Source: Rhodospirillaceae bacterium (GTDB lineage: Bacteria > Pseudomonadota > Alphaproteobacteria > JABSOH01). Taken from it: a stretch of 9,570 bases of DNA. The notes under the pieces were generated by a model, which saw only the letters and a program-made list of their open reading frames with translations, was not told where the DNA came from and ran no database searches. The DNA lies in contig JAHDDM010000016.1 of NCBI GenBank assembly GCA_020629355.1, forward strand, positions 1-9,570, in the 5' to 3' direction. Shown here piece by piece: positions 1 to 7,062 of the stretch (positions are counted from its first letter, which is position 1; the number at the start of each line of letters is the position of its first letter). Both the position numbers and the translations under genes were made by a program.

Positions 1-1434
1 ATTTTTATCACGGATAATTTCAACCGTATCACCATGCTGCAAACGTTGCCCCATGGCGACATTCTGCCCATTGACCTTGGCTTCTTTGAATTCCAGGCCA
101 ATATTGGTATGGATATGAAAAGCAAAATCGAGCACTGTGGCATCACTGGGTAGACGTGCAAGACGGCCTTTGGGGGTGTACACAACAATTTCCTTGCTCA
201 AGGAATCGAGGTTCACATCACCCATAATAATTTGATTCATTTTATTTTCAGCCATATCCTGCTGAATTTTTTCGAGCAAATCAGAGGCTTCAGGGGATAG
301 CTTCGTGCTGCTCTTGTAGCGCCAATGGGCGGCAATGCCTGTCTCGGCAAAACGGTGCATGGCTTTAGAGCGAATTTGCACTTCTACCTTTGCGCTTGAG
401 CCCTTACTCCCTGATTCTGGCAGTGCTACAACTGTATGAAGCGAGCGATAACCGTTGCTTTTGGGCTGCGAAATATAATCATCCAGCGTATTCTGAACAT
501 GAGGAAATTTACGATGAATGGCCTCTAAGGCGCGATAGCAGTGGCGATTGCTGGTTACAATGACGCGAAATGCCACAATATCAAGCAGTTTAGGCACACG
601 GAGTTCCCTTGACTGAGACTTGCGCCAGATTGCATAAGGGGTCTTGATGCGCCCGTAGACTTCTGCAACAGGAACATGAGAAGCACGGAGAAGCGTGCGT
701 AACTCGGCGCACTTTTTAGGAATTTCGGCTTCATCCACCTCTTTCAACAGGTCCTTGGTCTGCTTGACAATTTTATTATAAATTTTTGGGTGCAATATCT
801 GAAAGGCAAGACCTTCAAGCTCGTTCTTCCAACGCCGCATACCGATTAAAGAGGCCAAAGGCGCATAAACCCTAAGGGTTTCTTCTGCAATGCGTATTTG
901 GCTTTCTGCCTTTAAATTGCCGAGTGTTTGCATATTATGCAAACGGTCTGAGAGCTTGATGGTTAATGCCCGCATATCCTTTTCAGAATTCAGCATCAAA
1001 TATTGCAGATTCGCGGCCTGCTTCTCCTGAACAGTCAAGTCGCGCTTATATTCAAAGGCCGCACGTTTATCATAGTCCTCAAGCTTCGTTACGGAGTTTA
1101 CCAGAAAGGAAACAACCTCGCCGAAATTTTCAGAAATGTCCTCTGAGGAAATAGCCTTGTTATCTTCGACAGTATCATGCAGCAAAGCCGCCATTAAACC
1201 GTGCACATCAAGATGTAAATCAGCAAGATTTGCACAAACTGCTATGGGATGCAGAATATAAGGCTCCTTAGAGGCGCGCGTCTGTGTGCGATGCGCATGG
1301 TAAGCAAACCAGAAAGCCGCAATGAGACGATTTTTATTATCTGGAGTAAGATAATGGCTACGATCAAGCAGATCATCAAAGGCTTTTTGAACCGCTGAGG
1401 GGAGTTTTTCTCTGTCCGATCCTGCGTAATTCAT
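1..1434 (-). CDS. rsh: RelA/SpoT-family bifunctional (p)ppGpp synthetase/hydrolase (Rsh), 3' end cut off
   Basis: Makes and degrades the alarmone (p)ppGpp in the cytoplasm. My reading of the minus strand gives 478 uninterrupted codons from the ATG at 1434 to the window edge. HD hydrolase domain, about residues 30-200: R53, H62, the H86-D87-T-V-E90-D91 motif and D163-R-L-H-N167 are all present, so hydrolysis should be active as in SpoT/Rel. Synthetase domain, about 255-375: GRIK at 261-264, catalytic-type D285 (DIVAFR), an SLHT motif at 331-334, E351 (EVQIR) and AAHWRYK at 368-374. A TGS domain begins near residue 417 (YTPKG). Full-length members have about 700 residues, so the rest of TGS and the helical/ACT C-terminus lie outside. 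The start has a GGGG ribosome site at 1440-1443, 5 nt upstream. The gene lies 15 nt after rpoZ and is probably cotranscribed with it. Odd: where bifunctional enzymes carry RFKD, this one reads T316-L-D-D319. The family call is firm. Confidence 0.95.
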   Translation of the reverse strand, partial: MNYAGSDREKLPSAVQKAFDDLLDRSHYLTPDNKNRLIAAFWFAYHAHRTQTRASKEPYILHPIAVCANLADLHLDVHGLMAALLHDTVEDNKAISSEDISENFGEVVSFLVNSVTKLEDYDKRAAFEYKRDLTVQEKQAANLQYLMLNSEKDMRALTIKLSDRLHNMQTLGNLKAESQIRIAEETLRVYAPLASLIGMRRWKNELEGLAFQILHPKIYNKIVKQTKDLLKEVDEAEIPKKCAELRTLLRASHVPVAEVYGRIKTPYAIWRKSQSRELRVPKLLDIVAFRVIVTSNRHCYRALEAIHRKFPHVQNTLDDYISQPKSNGYRSLHTVVALPESGSKGSSAKVEVQIRSKAMHRFAETGIAAHWRYKSSTKLSPEASDLLEKIQQDMAENKMNQIIMGDVNLDSLSKEIVVYTPKGRLARLPSDATVLDFAFHIHTNIGLEFKEAKVNGQNVAMGQRLQHGDTVEIIRDKN

Positions 1435-1449
1435 ACCAGCCCCAAGCCC

Positions 1450-1854
1450 TTATACTTCCTCGTCAAGTGCCCCATCAAGAATGTCTGAGACTGAATCAAA
1501 TCCATCTTCAAGCGTCTGTTCTTCCAGAGAGGCAAATTTACCCGCAGAAGGCAACATATCAGCATCCATTTCTGTTGTTGCAGACTCAGCCGATTCCTCA
1601 TTATCTGACTTGTCAATTTCCGACAGATTGCGCTGATTCTGGAACTGACGAATAGCTGCTTCTTCAATAGAATCAAGTGCAATGCTCTGAGCCGCAATTT
1701 CACGCAAGGAAACCACGGAGACCTTGTCGCCATCTCGGTCAACAGAAATCGGCGCGCCATCAAGAATATCACGGCTGCGCGTTGCAGCCAGAACAACCAA
1801 CTCGAAGCGGTTTGGAACGAAAGGTTCGCAGTCTTCAACGGTAAGACGAGCCAT
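1450..1854 (-). CDS. rpoZ: DNA-directed RNA polymerase omega subunit
   Basis: Small RNA polymerase subunit that helps assemble beta-prime and contributes to ppGpp sensing in Proteobacteria. The 134-residue product begins MARLTVEDC and continues with VPNRFELVVLAATRSRDI (residues 13-30), the hallmark omega region that contacts beta-prime. A conserved SLREIA segment lies near residues 49-54. From about residue 75 the chain becomes an acidic, probably disordered tail ending LDEEV; such length is usual for alphaproteobacterial omega but long compared with about 90 residues in enterobacteria. The start is supported by an AAGGA site 8 nt upstream (minus strand, about 1863-1867). A promoter candidate sits about 55 bp upstream and rsh follows after 15 nt in the same reading frame. 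The DILDGA sextet of the conserved core (29-34) recurs in the tail (124-129), with similar DNA. Confidence 0.96.
   Translation of the reverse strand: MARLTVEDCEPFVPNRFELVVLAATRSRDILDGAPISVDRDGDKVSVVSLREIAAQSIALDSIEEAAIRQFQNQRNLSEIDKSDNEESAESATTEMDADMLPSAGKFASLEEQTLEDGFDSVSDILDGALDEEV
1467..1485. repeat. Second copy of a 19-bp direct repeat inside rpoZ
   Basis: This stretch matches 1752-1770 at 16 of 19 positions, in the same orientation and reading frame. Both copies encode DILDGA, once in the conserved omega core and once near the C-terminus. It may be an internal duplication or coincidence; only the match itself is seen. Confidence 0.4.
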
Positions 1855-1908
1855 CAGGATAATCCTTAAAAAAGTAACTGGAATGTAGGGAATGGTATAT
1901 ACGCTACA

Positions 1909-1937
1909 AATATAACAACATTACCAAGCAATGCCAA
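1909..1937 (-). promoter_or_regulatory. Candidate sigma-70-type promoter for rpoZ-rsh
   Basis: On the minus strand, TTGGCA (1937-1932) is separated by exactly 17 nt from TATATT (1914-1909); each hexamer matches the consensus at five of six positions. Transcription would start near 1902 and give a leader of about 45-50 nt before the rpoZ start at 1854. It is the best hexamer pair I found in the 97-bp gap. That gap is the only sizeable non-coding stretch in the window, which supports its use. No experimental evidence is available here. Confidence 0.55.
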
Positions 1938-1941
1938 GCAA
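1922..1941. repeat. Tandem 10-bp repeat overlapping the rpoZ -35 region
   Basis: Two adjacent decamers, TTGCTTGGCA and TTGCTTGGTA on the minus strand, match at 9 of 10 positions. The 10-bp period is close to one helical turn, so a protein could contact both on the same DNA face. The upstream copy contains the TTGGCA -35 hexamer. It could be an operator or a chance direct repeat. Confidence 0.45.
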
Positions 1942-1951
1942 AAATAACAAG

Positions 1952-2545
1952 TTAAAAAGAGGAATCAGGTTCCTGCAAAAAGGCTAACTCTTCTGGACTG
2001 GAATCGCGCCCTAAAACACTGTTACGATGCGGAAAACGTCCAAAGCGTGCGATAATAACCTGATGCTTTACAGCAAATGTTTGAAAATGCTCAAACGAGA
2101 TATGGGCTTTACCTAAGCGGATACATTCGTTTTGATCATCAATGTCTTCACTGTGCATAAACGGCAAAAAACAAAACATACGCCATGAATCTGGCAACAG
2201 TTGATAAATTTCCTGATCACGAATATGGCGCGCAATTTCACGCGCGATGCCATCGTAAGCGAAAGATTCTGGTGTGTTTCGATAGGCATTGCGGGTGAAT
2301 TGATCAAGTGCAATACAACTGGCTAACGAACCACCAGAACTTTGAAGCCAATCCTTGTATAATCCTTCGGATAATTGTTGCATAATCACACCGAAGCGTT
2401 GCCGAATTTCCGCATCAAAATTATCGTCTTTAGCAAACTTTTGCTCTGGTGTAGTTTCAACAAACCAGAAATGCAGTATTTCTTTTGCATCAACAGGCAT
2501 ATCGCCCAAAGCCGCAATGGCCTGAATAGAGGATTGATCAGTCAT
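1952..2545 (-). CDS. DUF924 family protein of unknown function
   Basis: A 197-residue soluble protein of the DUF924 family (helical, TPR-like fold). No biochemical role is established, so none is claimed. Family features seen: an opening EILHFWF at about residues 21-27, LDQFTRNAYRNTPESFAYD in the middle, a FCFLPFMHSED segment, and a C-terminal FGRFPHRNSVLGRDSSPEE close to the end. No signal peptide or membrane segment is visible. The start is uncertain. ATG at 2545 (MTDQSS) shares two bases with the divergent nuclease start and has no clear ribosome site. ATG at 2500 (MPVDAKEILHFWF) would give 182 residues and places the conserved motif near the N-terminus, as is usual in the family. An in-frame ATG at 2683 would run deep into the nuclease gene and is unlikely. 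It reads toward rpoZ across a 97-bp gap that seems to hold a separate promoter. Confidence 0.88.
   Translation of the reverse strand: MTDQSSIQAIAALGDMPVDAKEILHFWFVETTPEQKFAKDDNFDAEIRQRFGVIMQQLSEGLYKDWLQSSGGSLASCIALDQFTRNAYRNTPESFAYDGIAREIARHIRDQEIYQLLPDSWRMFCFLPFMHSEDIDDQNECIRLGKAHISFEHFQTFAVKHQVIIARFGRFPHRNSVLGRDSSPEELAFLQEPDSSF
1954..1974 (-). terminator. Weak hairpin plus T-tract at the DUF924 stop codon
   Basis: On the minus strand, AGGAA (1974-1970), a five-base loop and TTCCT (1964-1960) are followed by C and TTTTT running into the TAA stop. The form is that of a rho-independent terminator, but the stem is only five pairs with two G-C pairs, so it is a weak candidate. A stop in transcription here would fit the new promoter candidate just downstream. 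Confidence 0.22.
2529..2533 (+). promoter_or_regulatory. Ribosome binding site of the S1/P1 nuclease gene
   Basis: GAGGA ends 10 nt before the ATG at 2544, a slightly long but workable spacing. It supports that start, which is also needed to give the signal peptide its lysine and full hydrophobic core. The site lies inside the divergent DUF924 reading frame if that gene starts at 2545. Confidence 0.5.
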
Positions 2546-3341
2546 GGTGAAAACCAGTGTAATAGCTTTATGTCGAAGTGCAATCTTTATTTTATGTGTA
2601 ATTTTACCGCAAAGCGCTTGGGGCTGGAGCAGCAATCTCCATCGTGCAGTCTGTGAAGTTGTTTGGCAACAGCTTAATACCACGGAACGTCAGTGGCTTT
2701 TAGAGGTCATGCAACACCATGATATTCAAAACTTTTCCACAGGTTGCGCTTGGCCAGACTGGATACGCGAAAAAGCTGAATATAGACATACTCGTGGCTG
2801 GCATTATCAAAATTTTGACCAGCCACCTGTAAAGGACGAAAACTGTCTCAAAGGTTGTCTGTTGCGCGCCATCAGGCAAAACTATAATCTGTTACGTACT
2901 GCCACTGGACAAGAAAAAGCCGAAGCGCTGTATTTTCTGGCGCATCTTGTGGCGGATTTACATCAACCTTTGCATACAGGCCGCGTATCGGATCGAGGCG
3001 GCAATGACTTGCCCGTACGCTTTCAAGGCAAGGAAATCAACCTACACAAACTGTGGGACAGCCGAATGCTCTCACGCAAAAAAGATGAAATACTTATTGA
3101 TATTCAAAATTTTGCAGAGCCACATTCAGAAACTTTAATCTGGCCAGAGAGCCTACAGGGCTGGTATGCTGAAAGCAGTCAAATCGCGTCCACGCGAGTC
3201 TATCCAGCCTACAAAAATAGTGCAATAATAGATGCGGACTATGTTGCAGAATTTCAACCGCTCAGTTATCAGTTACTGAATCGCGCTGCCCTGAGAATCA
3301 CAATGTTATTGCAGTATATCATTAGAGAGCATCCACAATGA
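2544..3341 (+). CDS. Secreted S1/P1-type zinc-dependent nuclease
   Basis: Predicted periplasmic or exported phosphodiesterase/3'-nucleotidase acting on single-stranded nucleic acid with a trinuclear zinc site. The 265-residue precursor has a signal peptide: K3, hydrophobic core about 6-21, and A-W-G before W28. Cleavage there leaves Trp as mature residue 1, which is essential because the N-terminal Trp of P1 nuclease binds zinc. All nine ligands of the P1 set can be placed: W28, H33, D72, H87, H134, D138, H144, H168 and D172. The first four fall at mature positions 1, 6, 45 and 60, the same numbers as in P1. C101 and C105 resemble the small disulfide loop of the family. Its TGA overlaps the ATG of the lplT-aas fusion (ATGA), implying translational coupling. 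The fold is shared with zinc-dependent phospholipase C, so a lipid substrate cannot be excluded. Confidence 0.93.
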   Translation: MVKTSVIALCRSAIFILCVILPQSAWGWSSNLHRAVCEVVWQQLNTTERQWLLEVMQHHDIQNFSTGCAWPDWIREKAEYRHTRGWHYQNFDQPPVKDENCLKGCLLRAIRQNYNLLRTATGQEKAEALYFLAHLVADLHQPLHTGRVSDRGGNDLPVRFQGKEINLHKLWDSRMLSRKKDEILIDIQNFAEPHSETLIWPESLQGWYAESSQIASTRVYPAYKNSAIIDADYVAEFQPLSYQLLNRAALRITMLLQYIIREHPQ

Positions 3342-6300
3342 GTACAGACCGCCTATTGACGCGAAACTTTATTGGCCTTTTTCTGGCGCAATTCCTTGGC
3401 GCCTTGAACGACAACCTGTTCAAGGTTGCCATCATTACCTTGTGGGCAGTAAGCAGCAATGACCTGCCGATGAAACCAGAAGTTTTGGCAGCTCTTGCTG
3501 GTGCGGTCTTTATTTTGCCTTTCGCACTTTTCGTCAAACCAAGTGGGTATTTGACAGATCACGTCAATCGCGCGCGTTTGATACAGAGCATTAAATTGCT
3601 TGAATGCGTCATTATGTTGGTTGCAGCTTTGTTGTTTCTGTACGAACAAGGCACATTCGTCACTTTCGCTTTTCTGGCAGTGCTATTTTTGATGGGGACA
3701 CAGTCAACGCTGTTTGGACCCGTAAAGTACGCTGTTCTGCCACACATGATACATGGCAGTGGCCTGATGCGTGCGAATGCCCTCATCGAAGGTTCAACCT
3801 TTCTCTCGATACTGTTTGGAATGTTATTGGGCGCATTTCTGATCGAAACAGGACGGATCAATGTTGTCGCCGCATTACTGCTTTTAGTTGCAGGGGCAGG
3901 ACTATTTGGCACTTTCTTAATTTCTCCGAAAGGCATGAGACCAGAACGCTCTGGACAACACAGGAAAGATAATCAATTTTTCACCTATCTCTTTCATTTT
4001 CTAGGAAAACCACGCAATGCAGGTTTAACCTATAGTCTTGCCTGGTTCTGGGCTATCGGGACTCTGCTGGTGACACAGCTGCCAATTATCGCCTTGAAAA
4101 TATCGGATAGTTCGGGATTTTCCACGTTATTCCTTGCTGTGCTTGTCGTGGGTATAGCCGTGGGCAATGGCTTGATTGCATATTTATCAACAAAGTTTTC
4201 CGCGAAGAGCCTGTTGTCTTTCAGTATTATCACCTATTCAGGCATGGCATTTCTGCTGGTGGATTTTGCCATTGTCCTGGAAAGCATTTTAGAGCTCAAT
4301 GTCGCTGATATACACAGCTTCTTAGTTCATCCAGTAGGACTGCATTTCGTTTTAGTACTTGGACTTATCGCGATTTTTGCTGGAATGTTCAGTGTTCCGC
4401 TCTATACAGCCCTATTGCAGGTAAGCAGCAATGCCAGCCTTGGGAAAAACTTTGCCCTGAACAATTTCTGCCAGTCTATACTGATCGTTGCGACATCCTT
4501 ATTAGCCGTTGGATTGCTGTACCATTTCTCTTTGGATCAAATATTCCTGATTTTTGCCCTTCTGCACTTTCTAGGAATACCTGCCGTGATTTTGGCGAGC
4601 GGAAAAAGCCTAAGCCATATGGTTATTCGACTGGTTTTCAAAGTTTTTTATCGCTTGGAAGTGCGCGGATTAGAACATTATCCCATGCAACAGCACGGGC
4701 TTTTAATCACCAGCAATCATTTATCTTACCTTGATGCGCCGCTTCTATTGGGCTTTTTGCCGCGCAAGCCTGTTTTTGTGATCGACAAACAGGTGATGAA
4801 ACTCTGGTGGGTACGGATTTGGCTTGGCGCCTGTAAAGTCTATCCAGTCGATACTGAATCGCCTTTTGCCATGAAAACCGTCATCAAGGCTTTACAGGCT
4901 GGTGAACATGTCGTGGTCTTTCCAGAAGGCGCGATAACTCGAACAGGGCGTTTAGGGAAAATTTATGCTGGCGTTGGCGTCGCGGCACACCGTACAGACA
5001 GCCCGATTCTTGGTGTCCGTATCGCTGGCTTGGAATTGACGTGTTTTGGTCGCATGGACAGCAGTCCAAGGCGGCTATTTGCCAAGGTTTCGTTAGACCT
5101 TACGCCTGTTCAGACACTGGCTGTACCTGAAGGCATGACAGGTCGCGAAAAACGCGGCTATATCCTGGATGAGCTGAACTTGCTGATGCGCGAGGTCATG
5201 TTTCAGTCCAGCCCTTATCGCCAGCATATTTATCAGAAATTACTTTCTACCGTAGCCGATTATGGCCTTAATCGTGAAATTATTGATGACTTGCAGCCAA
5301 AAGCCATGACCTATGGCCGACTTGTGCTCGGCAGCCAAATACTTGGGCAAAAATTCAAGGCTTTCGCGCCAAAAGGTCAAGGAATCGGGATATTCCTGCC
5401 CAATTCCAAGGCCGCTGTAACCACGTTTTTTGCGATACAAGCCATTGATCGTATTGCGGTGATGCTGAATTTTACCGCTGGTCTGGCCAATTTGCGCTCA
5501 GCTATCGAAACTTCCACCATCAATACGATTGTGACCTCGCGCCTGTTTATCGAAAAGGCTGGACTAGAAGAACTCATTACAGACCTGTCCGATCATGCAA
5601 AAATCATCTATCTAGAAGATATTCGTGATCAAATTGGCGTTATCAACAAAATCACCACAGCAATCAAAGTCCGCGTTGGCCTTGTTCCCAAGCCTACGGC
5701 AAAAGCAAATTCTACCGCCGTTGTACTGTTTACTTCTGGTTCTGAAGGTGTCCCTAAAGGCGTTGCTTTATCACACAAGAATATTTTGGCGAATGTCTAT
5801 CAGGCTTTGGCAGCGGCAGACTTTTCTGCTGCTGATCGTACCTTTAACCCCCTGCCGATGTTCCATTGCTTTGGTTTGACTGCTGGAACTCTGTTGCCTA
5901 TTTTGTCTGGTGGTAGAAGTTTTCAATTTCCGACGCCATTGCGTTATCGTCAAGTGGTCGAGCTGATTTACCATTGGCGCGCCACGATTCTGTTTGGCGC
6001 AAACAGTTTTTTGCGCCGTTACGGAGACGTTGCTGCACCGCAAGACTTACAAAGCTTACGCTATGTCTTTGCTGGAGCAGAGCCACTACAAGAAGAAACT
6101 TATCAGCAGTGGCAACATAAATTCGGTGTACAGATTTTGGAGGGCTATGGTGTTACTGAAGCCAGTCCGATTATTGCGGTCAATACCCGTGCTTTTAATC
6201 GCCATGGTACTGTTGGCTTGCCTGTTGCTGGAATAGAATGCCGTCTTCAACCTGTACCAGATATGCCTGATCCCAATGTCGGTGTGCTTCATGTCCGTGG

Positions 6301-6730
6301 TCCGAATGTTATGCAGGGCTATATCAAGGCTGATGAACCTGGTGTCATTATACCGCCAGCGCACGGCTGGTATGATACGGGTGATATTGTCGAGATTGAT
6401 CCTGACCTCTATATCCGCATTTTAGGCCGCCAAAAGCGTTTTGCGAAAATAGCTGGCGAGATGGTCTCGCTGGCAGCCGTAGAGTCGGTTATCTCGCGGT
6501 TATGGCCAGAGCATATTCATGCGGTGCTGTCACGGCCACATCCTACGCGCGGTGAAGAGCTGGTTCTGTTCACCGAAAACCTGCATGCCAGGCGCGAAAA
6601 TATCATTGCAGCCCTTCAGAGAGAAGGTCTCAGTCCACTGATGCTACCTGGCGATATCCGCTATATTGCTGAAATGCCGCTCTTAGGCACAGGCAAAATA
6701 GATTACCTTAGTCTTGCAGAGAAGCTTTAG
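3338..6730 (+). CDS. aas: LplT/PlsC/Aas fusion: lysophospholipid flippase, acyltransferase and acyl-ACP synthetase
   Basis: A 1130-residue inner-membrane protein combining three steps of lysophospholipid salvage. Residues 1 to about 425 form an MFS transporter with roughly twelve hydrophobic segments and LplT-like motifs (GALNDNLFK near 22-30, STLFGPVKYAVLP near 124-136), expected to flip lysophospholipids to the inner leaflet. Residues about 430-630 are a PlsC acyltransferase with H461-LSYL-D466 and FPEG at 528-531. Residues about 650-1130 are an adenylate-forming domain that activates fatty acids onto acyl carrier protein: P-loop TSGSEGVPKG (799-808), YGVTE (937-941), YDTGD (1012-1016), LGRQKRFAKIAGE and catalytic-type K1120 near the C-terminus. 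In E. coli, aas and lplT are separate neighbouring genes; fused forms are known elsewhere. The ATG overlaps the nuclease stop by 4 bp, with AGAGAG 8 nt upstream. All motifs are intact and there is no frameshift. The 3' end overlaps rsfS by 4 bp. Confidence 0.94.
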   Translation: MSTDRLLTRNFIGLFLAQFLGALNDNLFKVAIITLWAVSSNDLPMKPEVLAALAGAVFILPFALFVKPSGYLTDHVNRARLIQSIKLLECVIMLVAALLFLYEQGTFVTFAFLAVLFLMGTQSTLFGPVKYAVLPHMIHGSGLMRANALIEGSTFLSILFGMLLGAFLIETGRINVVAALLLLVAGAGLFGTFLISPKGMRPERSGQHRKDNQFFTYLFHFLGKPRNAGLTYSLAWFWAIGTLLVTQLPIIALKISDSSGFSTLFLAVLVVGIAVGNGLIAYLSTKFSAKSLLSFSIITYSGMAFLLVDFAIVLESILELNVADIHSFLVHPVGLHFVLVLGLIAIFAGMFSVPLYTALLQVSSNASLGKNFALNNFCQSILIVATSLLAVGLLYHFSLDQIFLIFALLHFLGIPAVILASGKSLSHMVIRLVFKVFYRLEVRGLEHYPMQQHGLLITSNHLSYLDAPLLLGFLPRKPVFVIDKQVMKLWWVRIWLGACKVYPVDTESPFAMKTVIKALQAGEHVVVFPEGAITRTGRLGKIYAGVGVAAHRTDSPILGVRIAGLELTCFGRMDSSPRRLFAKVSLDLTPVQTLAVPEGMTGREKRGYILDELNLLMREVMFQSSPYRQHIYQKLLSTVADYGLNREIIDDLQPKAMTYGRLVLGSQILGQKFKAFAPKGQGIGIFLPNSKAAVTTFFAIQAIDRIAVMLNFTAGLANLRSAIETSTINTIVTSRLFIEKAGLEELITDLSDHAKIIYLEDIRDQIGVINKITTAIKVRVGLVPKPTAKANSTAVVLFTSGSEGVPKGVALSHKNILANVYQALAAADFSAADRTFNPLPMFHCFGLTAGTLLPILSGGRSFQFPTPLRYRQVVELIYHWRATILFGANSFLRRYGDVAAPQDLQSLRYVFAGAEPLQEETYQQWQHKFGVQILEGYGVTEASPIIAVNTRAFNRHGTVGLPVAGIECRLQPVPDMPDPNVGVLHVRGPNVMQGYIKADEPGVIIPPAHGWYDTGDIVEIDPDLYIRILGRQKRFAKIAGEMVSLAAVESVISRLWPEHIHAVLSRPHPTRGEELVLFTENLHARRENIIAALQREGLSPLMLPGDIRYIAEMPLLGTGKIDYLSLAEKL

Positions 6731-7053
6731 CGTAGCGGAATATCCTGCCACATCTGGTCAAGATTATAAAAGGTGCGCATTTCTGGACTGAACAGATGCA
6801 CAATAACATCCAAAGCATCAATGACCACCCATTCGTCGCCTCGAGAACCTTCGGGCTTGATACCTTTAATGTTCATTGTTGCCAGCGCATCTAAAAGCTG
6901 CCGTGCCAAGGCATTGACGTGGCGTGAAGACGTACCTGAGGCAATCACAAGATAATCCGCCATGTCGCTTTTCCCCGCCAGAGAAATGGCGTTGATGTCT
7001 TCGGCTTTGGCACTATCCAAAGTTTCAGTAATAGTCTTCAAGAGTTCGGTCAT
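6727..7053 (-). CDS. rsfS: Ribosomal silencing factor RsfS (YbeB/Iojap family)
   Basis: A 108-residue cytoplasmic protein of the family that binds protein uL14 on the large ribosomal subunit and blocks joining of the small subunit, lowering translation in poor nutrients or stationary phase. Family signatures seen: KAEDINAISLAGKSDMADYLVIASGTSSRH split across residues about 16-45, then a KPEGSRGDEWVVIDALDVIVHLF region (about 66-88) and the terminal FYNLDQMW. Length is normal. The start is supported by AAAGG 9 nt upstream, overlapping the TAA stop of ppdK, so the two genes look cotranscribed and possibly coupled. In many Alphaproteobacteria rsfS sits with nadD and rlmH; here neither is adjacent, and the downstream neighbour is convergent. 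Its stop overlaps that of the aas fusion by 4 bp. Confidence 0.95.
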   Translation of the reverse strand: MTELLKTITETLDSAKAEDINAISLAGKSDMADYLVIASGTSSRHVNALARQLLDALATMNIKGIKPEGSRGDEWVVIDALDVIVHLFSPEMRTFYNLDQMWQDIPLR

Positions 7054-7062
7054 ATTATATTG

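Noticed and set aside
1431..1838. 135-codon minus-strand frame overlapping rpoZ
   Set aside because: It is the shifted frame of rpoZ; the rpoZ frame matches the omega family along its core and has a good ribosome site.
1855..1865. AGGAT-A-ATCCT inverted repeat just upstream of rpoZ
   Set aside because: A five-base arm with a one-base centre cannot form a useful hairpin, and it is explained by the AAGGA ribosome site lying within it.
2375..2656. 93-codon plus-strand frame across the DUF924/nuclease junction
   Set aside because: It overlaps two recognised genes and has no family similarity that I can see.
3604..3972. 122-codon frame inside the LplT domain, with a 125-codon antisense frame over much of the same stretch (3559-3936)
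   Set aside because: Both are shadows of the transporter reading frame, rich in Arg/His or Thr/Asn and with no recognisable motif.
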